Assembly (NCBI GenBank): GCA_021788495.1
Contig: JAJYKQ010000001.1
Coordinates: forward strand, 1 to 59,935
Direction: 5' to 3'
Source: a bacterium
GTDB taxonomy: Bacteria; SZUA-79; Acidulodesulfobacterales; Acidulodesulfobacteraceae
Length of the DNA: 59,935 nt
Under the pieces are notes generated by a model. The model did no database searches, was not told where the DNA came from, and worked only from the letters and a program-made list of their open reading frames with translations. Positions 26,158 to 34,963 of the stretch are shown here, one piece after another (within the stretch, counting starts at the first letter, position 1; each line of letters opens with the position of its first letter). The translations under genes were made by a program, and so were the position numbers.

Positions 26158-26685
26158 TTATGCATCTAATTTGAAATTAACAGCCGTTTCGGGAGTTTTC
26201 ATAAATATTTTTTTTATTTTTTCTTCTACGAATGTTTCAGATCTGTTCATAACGGTAGAAACTTCTTTTATTATCAAATGCTTCGCTTTTTCAAACATCT
26301 TCTTTTCGGCGAAAGACAGCTCTTTTTCGCATTTTAAAATATATAAATCCCTTAAAACTTCAGCAACTTCAAAAAGGCATGAGGAACATAATTTTAAATT
26401 GTATCCGTTAAATCTTTTGTTCCATGATTCTTTTTTAACGCATGGCTTTTTTTCGGACTTTTCTTCAAGCACGTCGAAAACCTTCTGAATCTCGTTTTGT
26501 TTAATTAAAAGCCGCAGTCCTGCTTCAGCCTCGTTTTTTACGGGTATCATAATTTTTGCATTGTTTTCTAAAACCCTGATATTGTAAAAAGACATTTCAA
26601 CGGAACCTATCGTTTTTTTTGAAATAGATTCTACGATGCAAACCCCGTAACCCGGATAAAATACGAATTCGTTTAAGTTAAACAT
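26158..26685 (-). CDS. CarD family transcriptional regulator
   Basis: This 175-residue protein has an N-terminal CarD/Mfd RNA-polymerase-interacting domain (FVFYPGYGVCIVESI, SFYNIRVLENNAKIMIPV) and a helical C-terminal domain. CarD-type proteins bind RNAP beta and stabilise open promoter complexes, notably at rRNA promoters. An AAGGAGG site lies 7 nt before the ATG. Two cysteines (LCSSCLFEV) in the helical part are unusual and could be a redox or metal site, though that is only suggestion. It heads the carD-yacL unit. Confidence 0.88.
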   Translation of the reverse strand: MFNLNEFVFYPGYGVCIVESISKKTIGSVEMSFYNIRVLENNAKIMIPVKNEAEAGLRLLIKQNEIQKVFDVLEEKSEKKPCVKKESWNKRFNGYNLKLCSSCLFEVAEVLRDLYILKCEKELSFAEKKMFEKAKHLIIKEVSTVMNRSETFVEEKIKKIFMKTPETAVNFKLDA

Positions 26686-26830
26686 TTTTAGCCTCCTTAA
26701 ACTTTTTAATACATTAATTTAATTATTATTCATTGCATACTTATTATTAATGAATCGTTAATTTCAGCATCGGGCTTTATTGGGAATATTAAAATATTTA
26801 TTAAATTTTATTTATTTTTTACTTATATAT

Positions 26831-27913
26831 TCAATAAGACGCTATGTTGTAAACGGTGTCACGTTCTACGGGCATCCTGCCTGTTTCGGTTATTATTTTT
26901 TTTAAATTTTTGACGCTGAGACCTGAAGGATGCGCAGAACCTGCATCATGGGATATTTTCTCCTCAACGAGGGTTCCGTCGAAATCGTCGGCGCCGAACG
27001 AAAGAGATACTTGGGCAAGATTTATACCGAGATTTACGAAAAAAGTTTTTATGTGTTTGAAATTATCCAGGAAAAGACGGGCTATAGCTATAACTTTTAG
27101 ATCGTCGTATCCTGAAGTAAGCGATGAATTTTTGACCGCTGTGTTTTTCGGCTGAAACGCAAAAGGTATGAAAGATTTAAATCCTCCGGATTCGTCCTGC
27201 GCATGTCTTATTTCGCTTAAGTGGTTTACTCTGTCCGAATAGCTTTCTTTCACTCCGTAAAGCATTGAGGCGTTTGAATAAATTCCCATTTTGTGTGCTG
27301 ACTTATGTATATAAATCCACCTCTCTCCGCTTATTTTATGAGGACACAGTTTATTTCTGACGGCCGGATTAAAAATTTCTGCGCCGCCGCCAGGAAGGCT
27401 TTTTAAACCGCTTTCTTTTAAGTCGGACAATACGGTTTCTACGGAAAGTCCTGAAATTTTAGACAAATAATCTATTTCTACCGCTGTAAACGCTTGAATC
27501 ATAAGAGACGGAAACTCTTTTTTTATTCTGCGTATCATGTCTAAATAAAAACCGTATGGCATGGTCGGATGAAGGCCGCCTACAATATGAACTTCCTTAA
27601 AATTGTTTACGCCGTAATGCTTTCTTATATAATCTAATATCTCTTCTATATTCATAGAATAAGCGTCCGGTTCATTTCCCTTTCTGTAAAAAGCGCAAAA
27701 TGCGCATCTGTTTACGCATATATTGGTATAATTAACATGGATATTAACGATATAATAAACGTTATTTCCGTTAATTAGAAAATTTTTATAATTTGCAAGC
27801 TCCCCTATGGAAAGCAGGTCTTTCGACTCAAACAAAAACAGAGCGTCTTCAGCGTTAAGCCTTATATTATTATAAACCTTTTCTTTTATTAAATCAAAAT
27901 TTTTATTTTTCAT
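26831..27913 (-). CDS. mqnE: Aminofutalosine synthase-like radical SAM enzyme
   Basis: MqnE joins 3-(1-carboxyvinyloxy)benzoate and AdoMet to aminofutalosine in the futalosine menaquinone pathway. The radical SAM cluster motif is CVNRCAFCAF (CxxxCxxC), followed by HIVGGLHPTMPYGFY and SLPGGGAEIF, which separate it from CofG/CofH and MqnC. The ATG at 27913 (360 residues) is preferred: ACGGAAAATATA precedes it exactly as in pyrE. An ATG at 27946 is also in frame. The gene overlaps ubiX by 11 nt in the ubiD-ubiA-ubiX-mqnE operon, which supports the menaquinone assignment. The C-terminal VERDTVYN block is typical. Confidence 0.88.
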   Translation of the reverse strand: MKNKNFDLIKEKVYNNIRLNAEDALFLFESKDLLSIGELANYKNFLINGNNVYYIVNIHVNYTNICVNRCAFCAFYRKGNEPDAYSMNIEEILDYIRKHYGVNNFKEVHIVGGLHPTMPYGFYLDMIRRIKKEFPSLMIQAFTAVEIDYLSKISGLSVETVLSDLKESGLKSLPGGGAEIFNPAVRNKLCPHKISGERWIYIHKSAHKMGIYSNASMLYGVKESYSDRVNHLSEIRHAQDESGGFKSFIPFAFQPKNTAVKNSSLTSGYDDLKVIAIARLFLDNFKHIKTFFVNLGINLAQVSLSFGADDFDGTLVEEKISHDAGSAHPSGLSVKNLKKIITETGRMPVERDTVYNIASY

Positions 27914-28637
27914 TATATTTTCCGTTATAGCCTTTCCATCTTGCATACATATCGTTTTCTATGCAGAGGCTGTCCAAAATTCTGCCTGTCATAAAATCCA
28001 CTATATCGCTTATCGTCCGCGGCCTGCTATAAAAAGCAGGAATAAGCGGAAGAATTACGGCGCCCGAAGAATAAAGCGAAAGCATGTTTTTAAGATGTAT
28101 ATCGTTTAGCGGAGTTTCTCTCGGACATATAACCAGTTTTTTTCTTTCTTTCAAAACGACGTCGGCAGCCCTTTCTATTAAATTTCCTGAAATTCCGCAT
28201 GCTATCCTTGCAAGCGAACCCATTGAACAAGGAACTACGGCCATACCTTTGACGTCTTTTGCAGAACCGCTTGCTATTTCAGACTCCAAAAATTTTTCAT
28301 CTAAAAGTTCGAACATATCGGCATAAGAATTAAAAACCGTATCGGTATCGATATTAGAATCAGACGGCGTTAAGTTTAGTTTTATAGCGTTTGATATCTC
28401 TTGTTTTGCGTTTAAATTATAATTGAAAACTGCGGCATTGCTGTTTTTTGCTGCATCTTTATTATTATAACCGTCTTTAAACATATCAAGTTCTTCTTTC
28501 ATTACCGTCCTGCCGGGTTCGGAAACTATAAGGTGTACAAAATAAGAATGTTCGATTAAAGCTTTAAGAAGACTAAGTCCGTATATTGCGCCGGACGCGC
28601 CGGTTATAGCAAGAATGTATGATTTTTTTTTAGTCAT
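27903..28637 (-). CDS. ubiX: UbiX-family flavin prenyltransferase
   Basis: UbiX prenylates FMN to make the prFMN cofactor of UbiD decarboxylases; in futalosine organisms the pair acts in late menaquinone synthesis. It has 244 residues, compared with about 190-205 usually. The extra length is an insertion at about 55-110, rich in Asn and Asp (NKDAAKNSNAAVFNYN), between the flavin-binding GASGAIYGLSLLKAL motif and the conserved MGSLARIACGISGNL block. CPRETPLNDIHLKNM and GRILDSL close the domain. The insertion could be a lineage loop outside the active site. It overlaps mqnE. Confidence 0.88.
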   Translation of the reverse strand: MTKKKSYILAITGASGAIYGLSLLKALIEHSYFVHLIVSEPGRTVMKEELDMFKDGYNNKDAAKNSNAAVFNYNLNAKQEISNAIKLNLTPSDSNIDTDTVFNSYADMFELLDEKFLESEIASGSAKDVKGMAVVPCSMGSLARIACGISGNLIERAADVVLKERKKLVICPRETPLNDIHLKNMLSLYSSGAVILPLIPAFYSRPRTISDIVDFMTGRILDSLCIENDMYARWKGYNGKYNEK

Positions 28638-28680
28638 TTTAGAAATATAGCCGATAAATTTTTATAATAACTTAAATAGC

Positions 28681-29568
28681 CTATAATAACTTATAATAAT
28701 ATGCTATGTTTAAGGATACAAATACGAAAAAGGTTATGGATATATAACCGTTCATAGCAAAAAACGCCATATCTATATTATCCAAACTTTTAAAAACCAG
28801 AATATGCTCGTACGCAAAAAATCCGGCTACGAGAACTATACCGACAATATATAAAAAATTAAGGTTGAATAAAAAATATAAATAGACGAGACAGAACAGT
28901 GCAAATAGATGAAGTATTCTGGCAGTTAATACGGCATTTTTTATTCCAAATTTCGCCGGCACGGAAAAAAGCCCGTTTAAGACGTCGAAATCGTAATCCA
29001 TTACGGCATACAGTATATCGAACCCGGCGCCCCAGAAAACTACCGCAAGTCCTAAAATTAAAGCTTTATAATCCAAACTGCCTGTTACGGCAAGCCATGT
29101 TCCAAGAGGTCCCAACGCCATGCTTATTCCAAGCACGAGATGCGAAAAAAAAGTAAATCTTTTAGTAAAAGAATAAAAAGTTACAAAAGCTATCACTAAA
29201 GGCGCAAGAACGAAACAGGTAAAATTTAGTTCATACGCCGCTATGATAAGAACGGCGTAAGACAGTATTCCAAAAATAGCGCTGTATAAAACCGACAGTT
29301 CTCCCTTTGGAAGAGTTCTCGACATAGTCCTTTTGTTTTTAGCGTCTATTTTCCTGTCGATTATCCTGTTAAACGCCATAGCTCCGCTTCGTCCGGAAGC
29401 CATTGCTATAATAATCCATATTATTTTATAATAAAAAAAAGGCGCGCCGAAAGAATCGGGATATTTATCGTAAAAAGCAAGAAAAAAAGCGCTCAGCGCA
29501 AAAGGCAGAACGAAAATAGTATGGGAAAATTTTACTAATTCTAAAGTATGTTTAATTTTTTTAAGCAT
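28681..29568 (-). CDS. UbiA-family prenyltransferase (MqnP-like)
   Basis: This integral membrane prenyltransferase has about eight or nine TM helices. The first aspartate-rich motif is AFNRIIDRKIDAKNKRT, and DYDFDVLNGLFSVPAKFG contains the second. In this operon it most likely prenylates the 6-hydroxynaphthoate-type intermediate (MqnP role), although UbiA-like use is possible. The frame is open to 29601 (TTG) with an ATG at 29595, but the ATG at 29568 gives the usual family start MLKKIKHTLELVKFSHT (295 residues) and an 8-nt overlap with ubiD. The choice is uncertain. Confidence 0.88.
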   Translation of the reverse strand: MLKKIKHTLELVKFSHTIFVLPFALSAFFLAFYDKYPDSFGAPFFYYKIIWIIIAMASGRSGAMAFNRIIDRKIDAKNKRTMSRTLPKGELSVLYSAIFGILSYAVLIIAAYELNFTCFVLAPLVIAFVTFYSFTKRFTFFSHLVLGISMALGPLGTWLAVTGSLDYKALILGLAVVFWGAGFDILYAVMDYDFDVLNGLFSVPAKFGIKNAVLTARILHLFALFCLVYLYFLFNLNFLYIVGIVLVAGFFAYEHILVFKSLDNIDMAFFAMNGYISITFFVFVSLNIAYYYKLL

Positions 29569-31012
29569 CGATACCGTAATCTTTCCATTTTGCATCGACA
29601 AGTTTTTTTATTTCTTCGGACATAATAATATCGTTAGGCCATTTTCTCTTATAGCCTTCCGATGCCCATTTTTTTGTAGCGTCGATGCCCATTTTTGAGC
29701 CGTAATTAGGAATATCTGAAGCATGCTCTAAAACGTCTATCGGTCCTTCGACGAAAGTTATATCTCTTTTTGGGTCTATATTGTTGCAAATCCTCCAGAT
29801 AACTTCGCTTCTGTCCTGAACGTTTACGTCTTCGTCTAGTATTACTATAATTTTGGTAAACATCATTAAACCTAATCCCCATATGCCGTGCATAATCTTC
29901 TTTGCATGCCCCGGATAACTTTTTTTAATGCTTACGAAAGCAAGGTCGTGAAATATTCCCTCGAAAGGAAGATTCATATCTACTATTTCCGGAAAAATCT
30001 TTTTTATAGCGGGAAGGAAAAATCTTTCGGTGGCTTTTCCTATATAGCAGTCTTCCATAGGAGGCTTGCCTACTATCGTAGCCGGATATACCGCATCCTT
30101 CCTGTGCGTTATCAAAGTTACGTGAAAAACCGGATAAAAATCTTCCAAAGAATAATATCCCGTATGGTCTCCGAAAGGGCCTTCTACCCTTAAATCCTCG
30201 CCAGGGTCTATATATCCTTCGAGAACAAATTCGGCGTTAGCCGGAACGTATATATCGTTGGTTTCGCATTTAACTAATTCAACCGCTTCGCCTCTTAAAA
30301 AACCTGCGAACATCATTTCTTCGATATCGGGAGGCAAAGGAGCCGTTGCAGAATAAATAACGGACGGATCTGAACCTATGACTACGGAAACGGGTATTTT
30401 TTGACCCAATTCTTTATATTTCCTGAAATGCCTTGCGCCGTCTTTATGTATATGCCAGTGCATCCCGCACGTCGTATCGTCGTAAACCTGCATCCTGTAC
30501 ATGCCTACGTTCGTAGAACCTTTTTCCGGGTCTTTAGTAAAAACAAGCGGAAGAGTAATAAACGGTCCGCCGTCTTCAGGCCATGTTTTTAAAACAGGCA
30601 GAATATCTAAAAGAGGCGGTTTATCTATTATAACCTCTTTGCATTTTGCGTTTTTTACCGTCTTAGGCATATAATCCGCAAGTTTTTTAAGCTTTGAAAG
30701 CGATTTTATCTTTTCAAAAAAATTTGTCGGAATGTCTGGGTCGATGATTTCTTCTATTCTTTTGGCGACGTCGTCTAAGTTTTCGACTTCAAAAGCTTTC
30801 AGTATGCGCTTGTTAGAGCCGAACATATTTATTAGAACGGGAAAATTATATCCTTTAACGTTTTCGAATAAAAGAGCCGGACCCTCTTTTTTTACCATCC
30901 TGTCCGCAATCTCGGCTATTTCCAAAATCCTGTCGACCGGAACGCTAATTCTTTTTAAGTCGCCGTTTTTTTCTAAAACTCCGATAAATTCGTGCAGGTC
31001 TTTATAAGGCAT
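29561..31012 (-). CDS. ubiD: UbiD-family decarboxylase (MqnL-like)
   Basis: This 483-residue prFMN-dependent decarboxylase would act on a carboxylated naphthoate in menaquinone synthesis, given the neighbouring mqnE. UbiD features are an N-terminal MPYKDLHEFIGVLEKNG, GPALLFENVKGYNFPV, the central GPFGDHTGYYS block with the catalytic-type Glu/Arg region (EGPFGDH) and a C-terminal helix. It heads the ubiD-ubiA-ubiX-mqnE unit; selB lies 111 nt upstream. Ubiquinone-type use cannot be excluded but is unlikely in an anaerobe. Confidence 0.9.
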   Translation of the reverse strand: MPYKDLHEFIGVLEKNGDLKRISVPVDRILEIAEIADRMVKKEGPALLFENVKGYNFPVLINMFGSNKRILKAFEVENLDDVAKRIEEIIDPDIPTNFFEKIKSLSKLKKLADYMPKTVKNAKCKEVIIDKPPLLDILPVLKTWPEDGGPFITLPLVFTKDPEKGSTNVGMYRMQVYDDTTCGMHWHIHKDGARHFRKYKELGQKIPVSVVIGSDPSVIYSATAPLPPDIEEMMFAGFLRGEAVELVKCETNDIYVPANAEFVLEGYIDPGEDLRVEGPFGDHTGYYSLEDFYPVFHVTLITHRKDAVYPATIVGKPPMEDCYIGKATERFFLPAIKKIFPEIVDMNLPFEGIFHDLAFVSIKKSYPGHAKKIMHGIWGLGLMMFTKIIVILDEDVNVQDRSEVIWRICNNIDPKRDITFVEGPIDVLEHASDIPNYGSKMGIDATKKWASEGYKRKWPNDIIMSEEIKKLVDAKWKDYGIDA

Positions 31013-31123
31013 GTCTTTTATTATAAATATTATTAATTAAATTATTGAATTAAATTATTGAAAATTAAGACGCAGTTTATTGCTTCTTCTATTATAGCAA
31101 AAAAACGGAATAAATGGGATGTT

Positions 31124-33094
31124 TTATTTTTTAATCCTATATTCCCCTTTTTTTACCGTATATCCGATACCGTCGAAATATTCAAGCAGAGGTATAGCAT
31201 ATTTCCTTGAAACTCCGGCAATTTCTTTTATATCCTTTGGCTCCAATTTTTCGGTTTTAGTGAAAAAAACGTCTAATTTCGATTTCATAGCATCGATCTG
31301 TTCTTTTAAATAATACATGTCGTGTTTTACTTTTACGATTTTGGATGTTTTTAACATTAAACTTAATACATAATTTAATTTTTTTTTGGGTATGACTGTT
31401 TTCCTTACTAAATCGCTGTAGTCAGGAACGCTGTTTCCGTTTGAAATTAATAAATCTTCTATTTTTTTTGCCGCGCCTGCGTATTCAGTCGGAATATCGG
31501 CATTAACTTCTTTAGAAGCTTCAAGACCTTTCGGGATTATATTTCCTATGCTGTCGTAAGATATATGCTTTTCGCTTAACAAGTCGCCTATCAAAATATC
31601 GAAAAAAATATCCGCCGCTTTATAATCAGCTCTATAAGCAGCTTTATAAATATTTTCAGGGTTTAGGCTTTCGGTAAAAATATTAAAAAGCTGTGTTTTG
31701 CCGTAAATTTTTTTATCTTTTTCTATTATGTCCGTTAATATTTTTTTTCCATTATTATAAAAATCCGAGGAAAACGCATGCCTGTTTTTCTTGTCGGTTA
31801 TTATTTTTCCTTCTTTTTTTAACCATTCTATAATTTCAAAAAAATCTGATAAATTTAAATTAAATTTTTTATAAATACTTTCTAAATTAACGTCTTGGAA
31901 TATTTTTATAAAACCGTAAACAGCGTCGTTTGCGTTATAGGAAATAATTTTTTCGTATAATTCGTTAAAAATTTCGGAGTATTCGCAATTCGCCGAAGAA
32001 TCGATAATAGTGCCGCCGCCGATAGTTTTTCCCGCTCCTATATCTCTTATAATAAATTTTTCTCCGGTCATCGAAGCTATTTCTGCGTTTAATTTAAATA
32101 AAGCATATGAATATTCCCCTGGTTTAATTTTCTTTTCTTGGTTAAAAACTATTATTTTAGCCGCAACGGACGATGTTCCAGTCATAAACATTAAATTAAT
32201 ATGGCTTTTAAGGTCTTTTTTGTTTTCAAAATCGTAAAAAACTTTGGCTAAAACGGCATTTGAAGCAGTTAAAGAATCTTTTTCGCAGATAACGTCTCCG
32301 AATTTTACGCTTTCTTTTTTAACGGAAGGAACGTTAACCGATATTCTCATAGATTTAAAAGCCGTATCTACCTGCCTATTATGAGATTCTATGCTTTTAA
32401 CCTTTGCCTTAATACCCTGCGGCATTATCTGAATTTCGTCGTTTACATTAAAATATCCATACTTTAACGTGCCGGCTAAAATAGTCCCAAAACCTTTTGA
32501 AGAAATAATTCTGTCTATAGGCAAAAAAACTTTCGTAGGTGTATAAATTTTATTATATTGCCTCTGAGAATTATATTCCTGAAAAATTTTTTCTATATTT
32601 TTTTTTAATTCTTCGATTCCTTTGCCTGATTTTGTCGATACCTTAAAGATATTAGACGAATACTTTTCGCAGCCGTATGCTTTTAAAAATTGCTTTACTT
32701 CAAATTCTCTTTTTGCGAGTATTTCGGAAGAAACTGAATCTATTTTAGTTATTACCGGAATTACAAGCTTTATTCCGAGAAGTTTTAAAATAAGCAGATG
32801 CTCTTTGGTCTGCGCCATTATTCCGTCGTCTGCCGCAACTACAAGCAAAACTCCGTTCATGCCGGTTGAACCGGAAACCATAGTCTTGATAAATTTAGCG
32901 TGACCGGGAACATCGACAATGCCTGCAGAAATACCTGAAGGAAACCGCATATCTGCATAACCTAAAACGATGCTTATGCCTCGTTTTCTTTCTTCTTCCA
33001 ATCTGTCGGTCTCTATGCCCGTTAAAGCTTTGATGAGGGAAGATTTTCCGTGGTCTATATGACCTGCGGTTCCGAGAATAAAATTATTGTTCAT
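31124..33094 (-). CDS. selB: Selenocysteine-specific translation elongation factor SelB
   Basis: SelB delivers Sec-tRNA to ribosomes at UGA codons that have a SECIS element. The 656 residues hold the G domain (GHIDHGKSSLIKAL, DVPGHAKFIK, ITKIDS), two beta-barrel domains, and C-terminal winged-helix domains (about 400-656) that bind SECIS RNA. Its presence implies selenoproteins elsewhere in the genome; selA, selD and tRNA-Sec are not in this window. The start ATG lacks a good Shine-Dalgarno. Confidence 0.93.
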   Translation of the reverse strand: MNNNFILGTAGHIDHGKSSLIKALTGIETDRLEEERKRGISIVLGYADMRFPSGISAGIVDVPGHAKFIKTMVSGSTGMNGVLLVVAADDGIMAQTKEHLLILKLLGIKLVIPVITKIDSVSSEILAKREFEVKQFLKAYGCEKYSSNIFKVSTKSGKGIEELKKNIEKIFQEYNSQRQYNKIYTPTKVFLPIDRIISSKGFGTILAGTLKYGYFNVNDEIQIMPQGIKAKVKSIESHNRQVDTAFKSMRISVNVPSVKKESVKFGDVICEKDSLTASNAVLAKVFYDFENKKDLKSHINLMFMTGTSSVAAKIIVFNQEKKIKPGEYSYALFKLNAEIASMTGEKFIIRDIGAGKTIGGGTIIDSSANCEYSEIFNELYEKIISYNANDAVYGFIKIFQDVNLESIYKKFNLNLSDFFEIIEWLKKEGKIITDKKNRHAFSSDFYNNGKKILTDIIEKDKKIYGKTQLFNIFTESLNPENIYKAAYRADYKAADIFFDILIGDLLSEKHISYDSIGNIIPKGLEASKEVNADIPTEYAGAAKKIEDLLISNGNSVPDYSDLVRKTVIPKKKLNYVLSLMLKTSKIVKVKHDMYYLKEQIDAMKSKLDVFFTKTEKLEPKDIKEIAGVSRKYAIPLLEYFDGIGYTVKKGEYRIKK

Positions 33095-33123
33095 TGAGGT
33101 AATATTTTATCATACGGCAAGAT

Positions 33124-33158
33124 AAAAAAATAGCCCGGCTCTTTTTACGGAACCGGGC
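33124..33158 (-). terminator. Intrinsic terminator of degP
   Basis: A GC-rich stem (GCCCGGCTC pairing with GAACCGGGC, one mismatch) is followed on the minus strand by TATTTTTTTA. It lies about 80 nt past the degP stop and before selB. Confidence 0.75.
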
Positions 33159-33237
33159 CACCTTTAGGAGGAGTGATGGAAAGCTTACAGTTTGTCTTGG
33201 TTTTGAGAAAACTTTTTATTATGTTGCTTATATAAAT

Positions 33238-34731
33238 TTATTTCATAGAATATGCCAGATAAAGTTTCATATTGCCGCGCCTTATATAAAACAGGAACTG
33301 TTTTGACTTTTCAGCCCTGTCTATATCGCCGACATATTCGGATATATTATTGACTATATGATGGTTAATAGACTCTATAACGTCTCCCGGCATTATGCCC
33401 ATTCTTTGTCCTGCTCCGCCAGGTATGACTTTTGCCACTATAACTCCGCGGCGAACGTTTTGTATTCCGTAACTCTGCATATTTTGAGGAGTAAGAGGAA
33501 TTACGGTTATACCCAATTTTTTTGCCGAAACTTTCTGCGTCTTTTTGTTAAAAACATTGCTTTTGCTGTTCCAATTTCTTACCGTTATAGATAAAGTTAA
33601 TTTTCGTCCGTTTCTTATTATTTCTATAGGCACTGTAGCTCCTGGCTTAGTGTTTCCTACCAGCCATGGAAGCTGAGACATTTCTTTTACTTTTATGCCG
33701 TTAAATTTGATTATGACGTCTCCGCTTCTTAAGCCTGCCAACGCCGCAGGACCGCCGGGAACAACCGAAGATACAAGGGCACCGCGAGTAGTTTGAAGTT
33801 TAAACGCTTTTTTTAAAGACGGAGAAATCTTCTGAATTTCTATTCCGAGCCATCCTCTCGTTATTTTGCCAGTTTCAAGTTCGGGAAGAATTTCTTTTAC
33901 GACGTTTACAGGTATAGAAAATCCTATTCCTTGAGCTCCTTTTATAATTGCCGTATTAATGCCTATTACCTGTCCTTTCATATTTATTAAAGGTCCGCCG
34001 CTGTTTCCAGGATTAATAGCCGCATTTGTTTGAATGAAATCCTCGTAAGGTCCTCCTATAGCCCTGCCTTTTGCGCTTATTATTCCGTTCGTTACGGTCC
34101 AGCCCAAACCGAATGGATTGCCTATGGCTAGCACCCATTCGCCTATTTGAGATTTTGCGGAATCGCCGAGTATCGCCGCAGGAAGATTATTGCCGTCGTT
34201 TATTTTGAGCAGAGCAAGGTCCACCTGCGGGTCTTTTCCTATAACCGTTGCTTTGAAAGTTTTGCCGCTGAAAAGTTTTACGTATATTTTAGTCGCTCCG
34301 TTGATGACGTGATTATTAGTTATAATATATCCGTTTTTGCTTATAATTACTCCTGAACCTAAACTTTCCTGGGTATATGTTTGCTGAGGAGCGTTATGAA
34401 AGAAATTATTAAAAAAATTGCCGAACGGATTAGGCTGCGCGCCGAACGGACTTTCATACATCTGAAAAGGACCGCTTTTAACTTTTTGTGTCGTCCTTAT
34501 GTTTACGACGAAAGGTTTGTCTTTTTTTATTAATGCAATGAAATTGCTTGGTCCGTTCTGCGCCGGCATTGCAGAGTTCGTAGTAGAGTAAATGACGGGA
34601 GCGCTTCCTTCAGCCATAGATTTTTTAAAAAGATGAAGGTTAGCGGTTATTATAACGCCGGCTATTATACCTATAAAAATTGCAACTCCTGCGCCTATAA
34701 TTTTTGAATCGGACTTCAGTTTCAATTTCAT
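33238..34731 (-). CDS. degP: HtrA/DegP-type periplasmic serine protease
   Basis: This 497-residue protease/chaperone acts in the periplasm. The N-terminal helix (about 10-32) is a membrane anchor or signal. The catalytic triad is visible: His in TNNHVI, Asp in QVDLALLKIN, Ser in NPGNSGGPL. Two PDZ domains follow (about 295-385 and 405-490). It follows the clpB terminator and carries its own sigma-54-like promoter, so it is expressed separately from the Clp block although adjacent to it. A GAGGG site precedes the ATG. Whether it is released or anchored cannot be told. Confidence 0.93.
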   Translation of the reverse strand: MKLKLKSDSKIIGAGVAIFIGIIAGVIITANLHLFKKSMAEGSAPVIYSTTNSAMPAQNGPSNFIALIKKDKPFVVNIRTTQKVKSGPFQMYESPFGAQPNPFGNFFNNFFHNAPQQTYTQESLGSGVIISKNGYIITNNHVINGATKIYVKLFSGKTFKATVIGKDPQVDLALLKINDGNNLPAAILGDSAKSQIGEWVLAIGNPFGLGWTVTNGIISAKGRAIGGPYEDFIQTNAAINPGNSGGPLINMKGQVIGINTAIIKGAQGIGFSIPVNVVKEILPELETGKITRGWLGIEIQKISPSLKKAFKLQTTRGALVSSVVPGGPAALAGLRSGDVIIKFNGIKVKEMSQLPWLVGNTKPGATVPIEIIRNGRKLTLSITVRNWNSKSNVFNKKTQKVSAKKLGITVIPLTPQNMQSYGIQNVRRGVIVAKVIPGGAGQRMGIMPGDVIESINHHIVNNISEYVGDIDRAEKSKQFLFYIRRGNMKLYLAYSMK

Positions 34732-34786
34732 AATCTAAAAACCCTCGCTTTGTTTTTTAAAGTTTATTTAATTCATTTTTTAATAA

Positions 34787-34802
34787 TGCAAAAATCGTGC
34801 CA
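34787..34802 (-). promoter_or_regulatory. Near-consensus sigma-54 (-24/-12) promoter of degP
   Basis: On the minus strand the sequence is TGGCACGATTTTTGCA: the -24 element TGGCACG, four nucleotides, then the -12 element TTGCA. It agrees with the consensus TGGCACG-N4-TTGCW. Transcription would start near 34776, about 45 nt before the degP ATG. Confidence 0.75.
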
Positions 34803-34864
34803 TATTCAATATAAAAGTAATAATTTGCCCTCAAACCAAGTCGGTAGTAACAAATAAATAAATC

Positions 34865-34900
34865 TGACCCCTTTAAAAAGTTTGACCCCTTTAAAAAGTT
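34865..34900. repeat. Two perfect 18-bp tandem repeats upstream of the sigma-54 promoter
   Basis: TGACCCCTTTAAAAAGTT occurs twice head to tail (34865-34882, 34883-34900), about 60-100 nt upstream of the degP -24/-12 element. That is within the range for enhancer-binding-protein sites. The clpB terminator lies directly next to it. Confidence 0.7.
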
Positions 34901-34903
34901 TAA

Positions 34904-34949
34904 AAAAATTTTGCCGTTTTGACAATTTACATTTGTCAAAACGGCAAAA
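34904..34949 (-). terminator. Strong intrinsic terminator of the clpB operon
   Basis: A perfect 17-bp stem (TTTTGCCGTTTTGACAA and its complement, 34909-34925 and 34933-34949) with a 7-nt loop is followed on the minus strand by TTTTTTTA. It starts 14 nt after the clpB stop. Confidence 0.9.
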
Positions 34950-34963
34950 CTAATTATTAGCGC

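Noticed and set aside
33172..33232. Tiny plus-strand ORF (MESLQFVLVLRK..) behind AGGAGGAG
   Set aside because: 18 codons only, next to the degP terminator and antisense to its transcript; no downstream plus-strand gene, so a leader peptide makes no sense. Probably chance.
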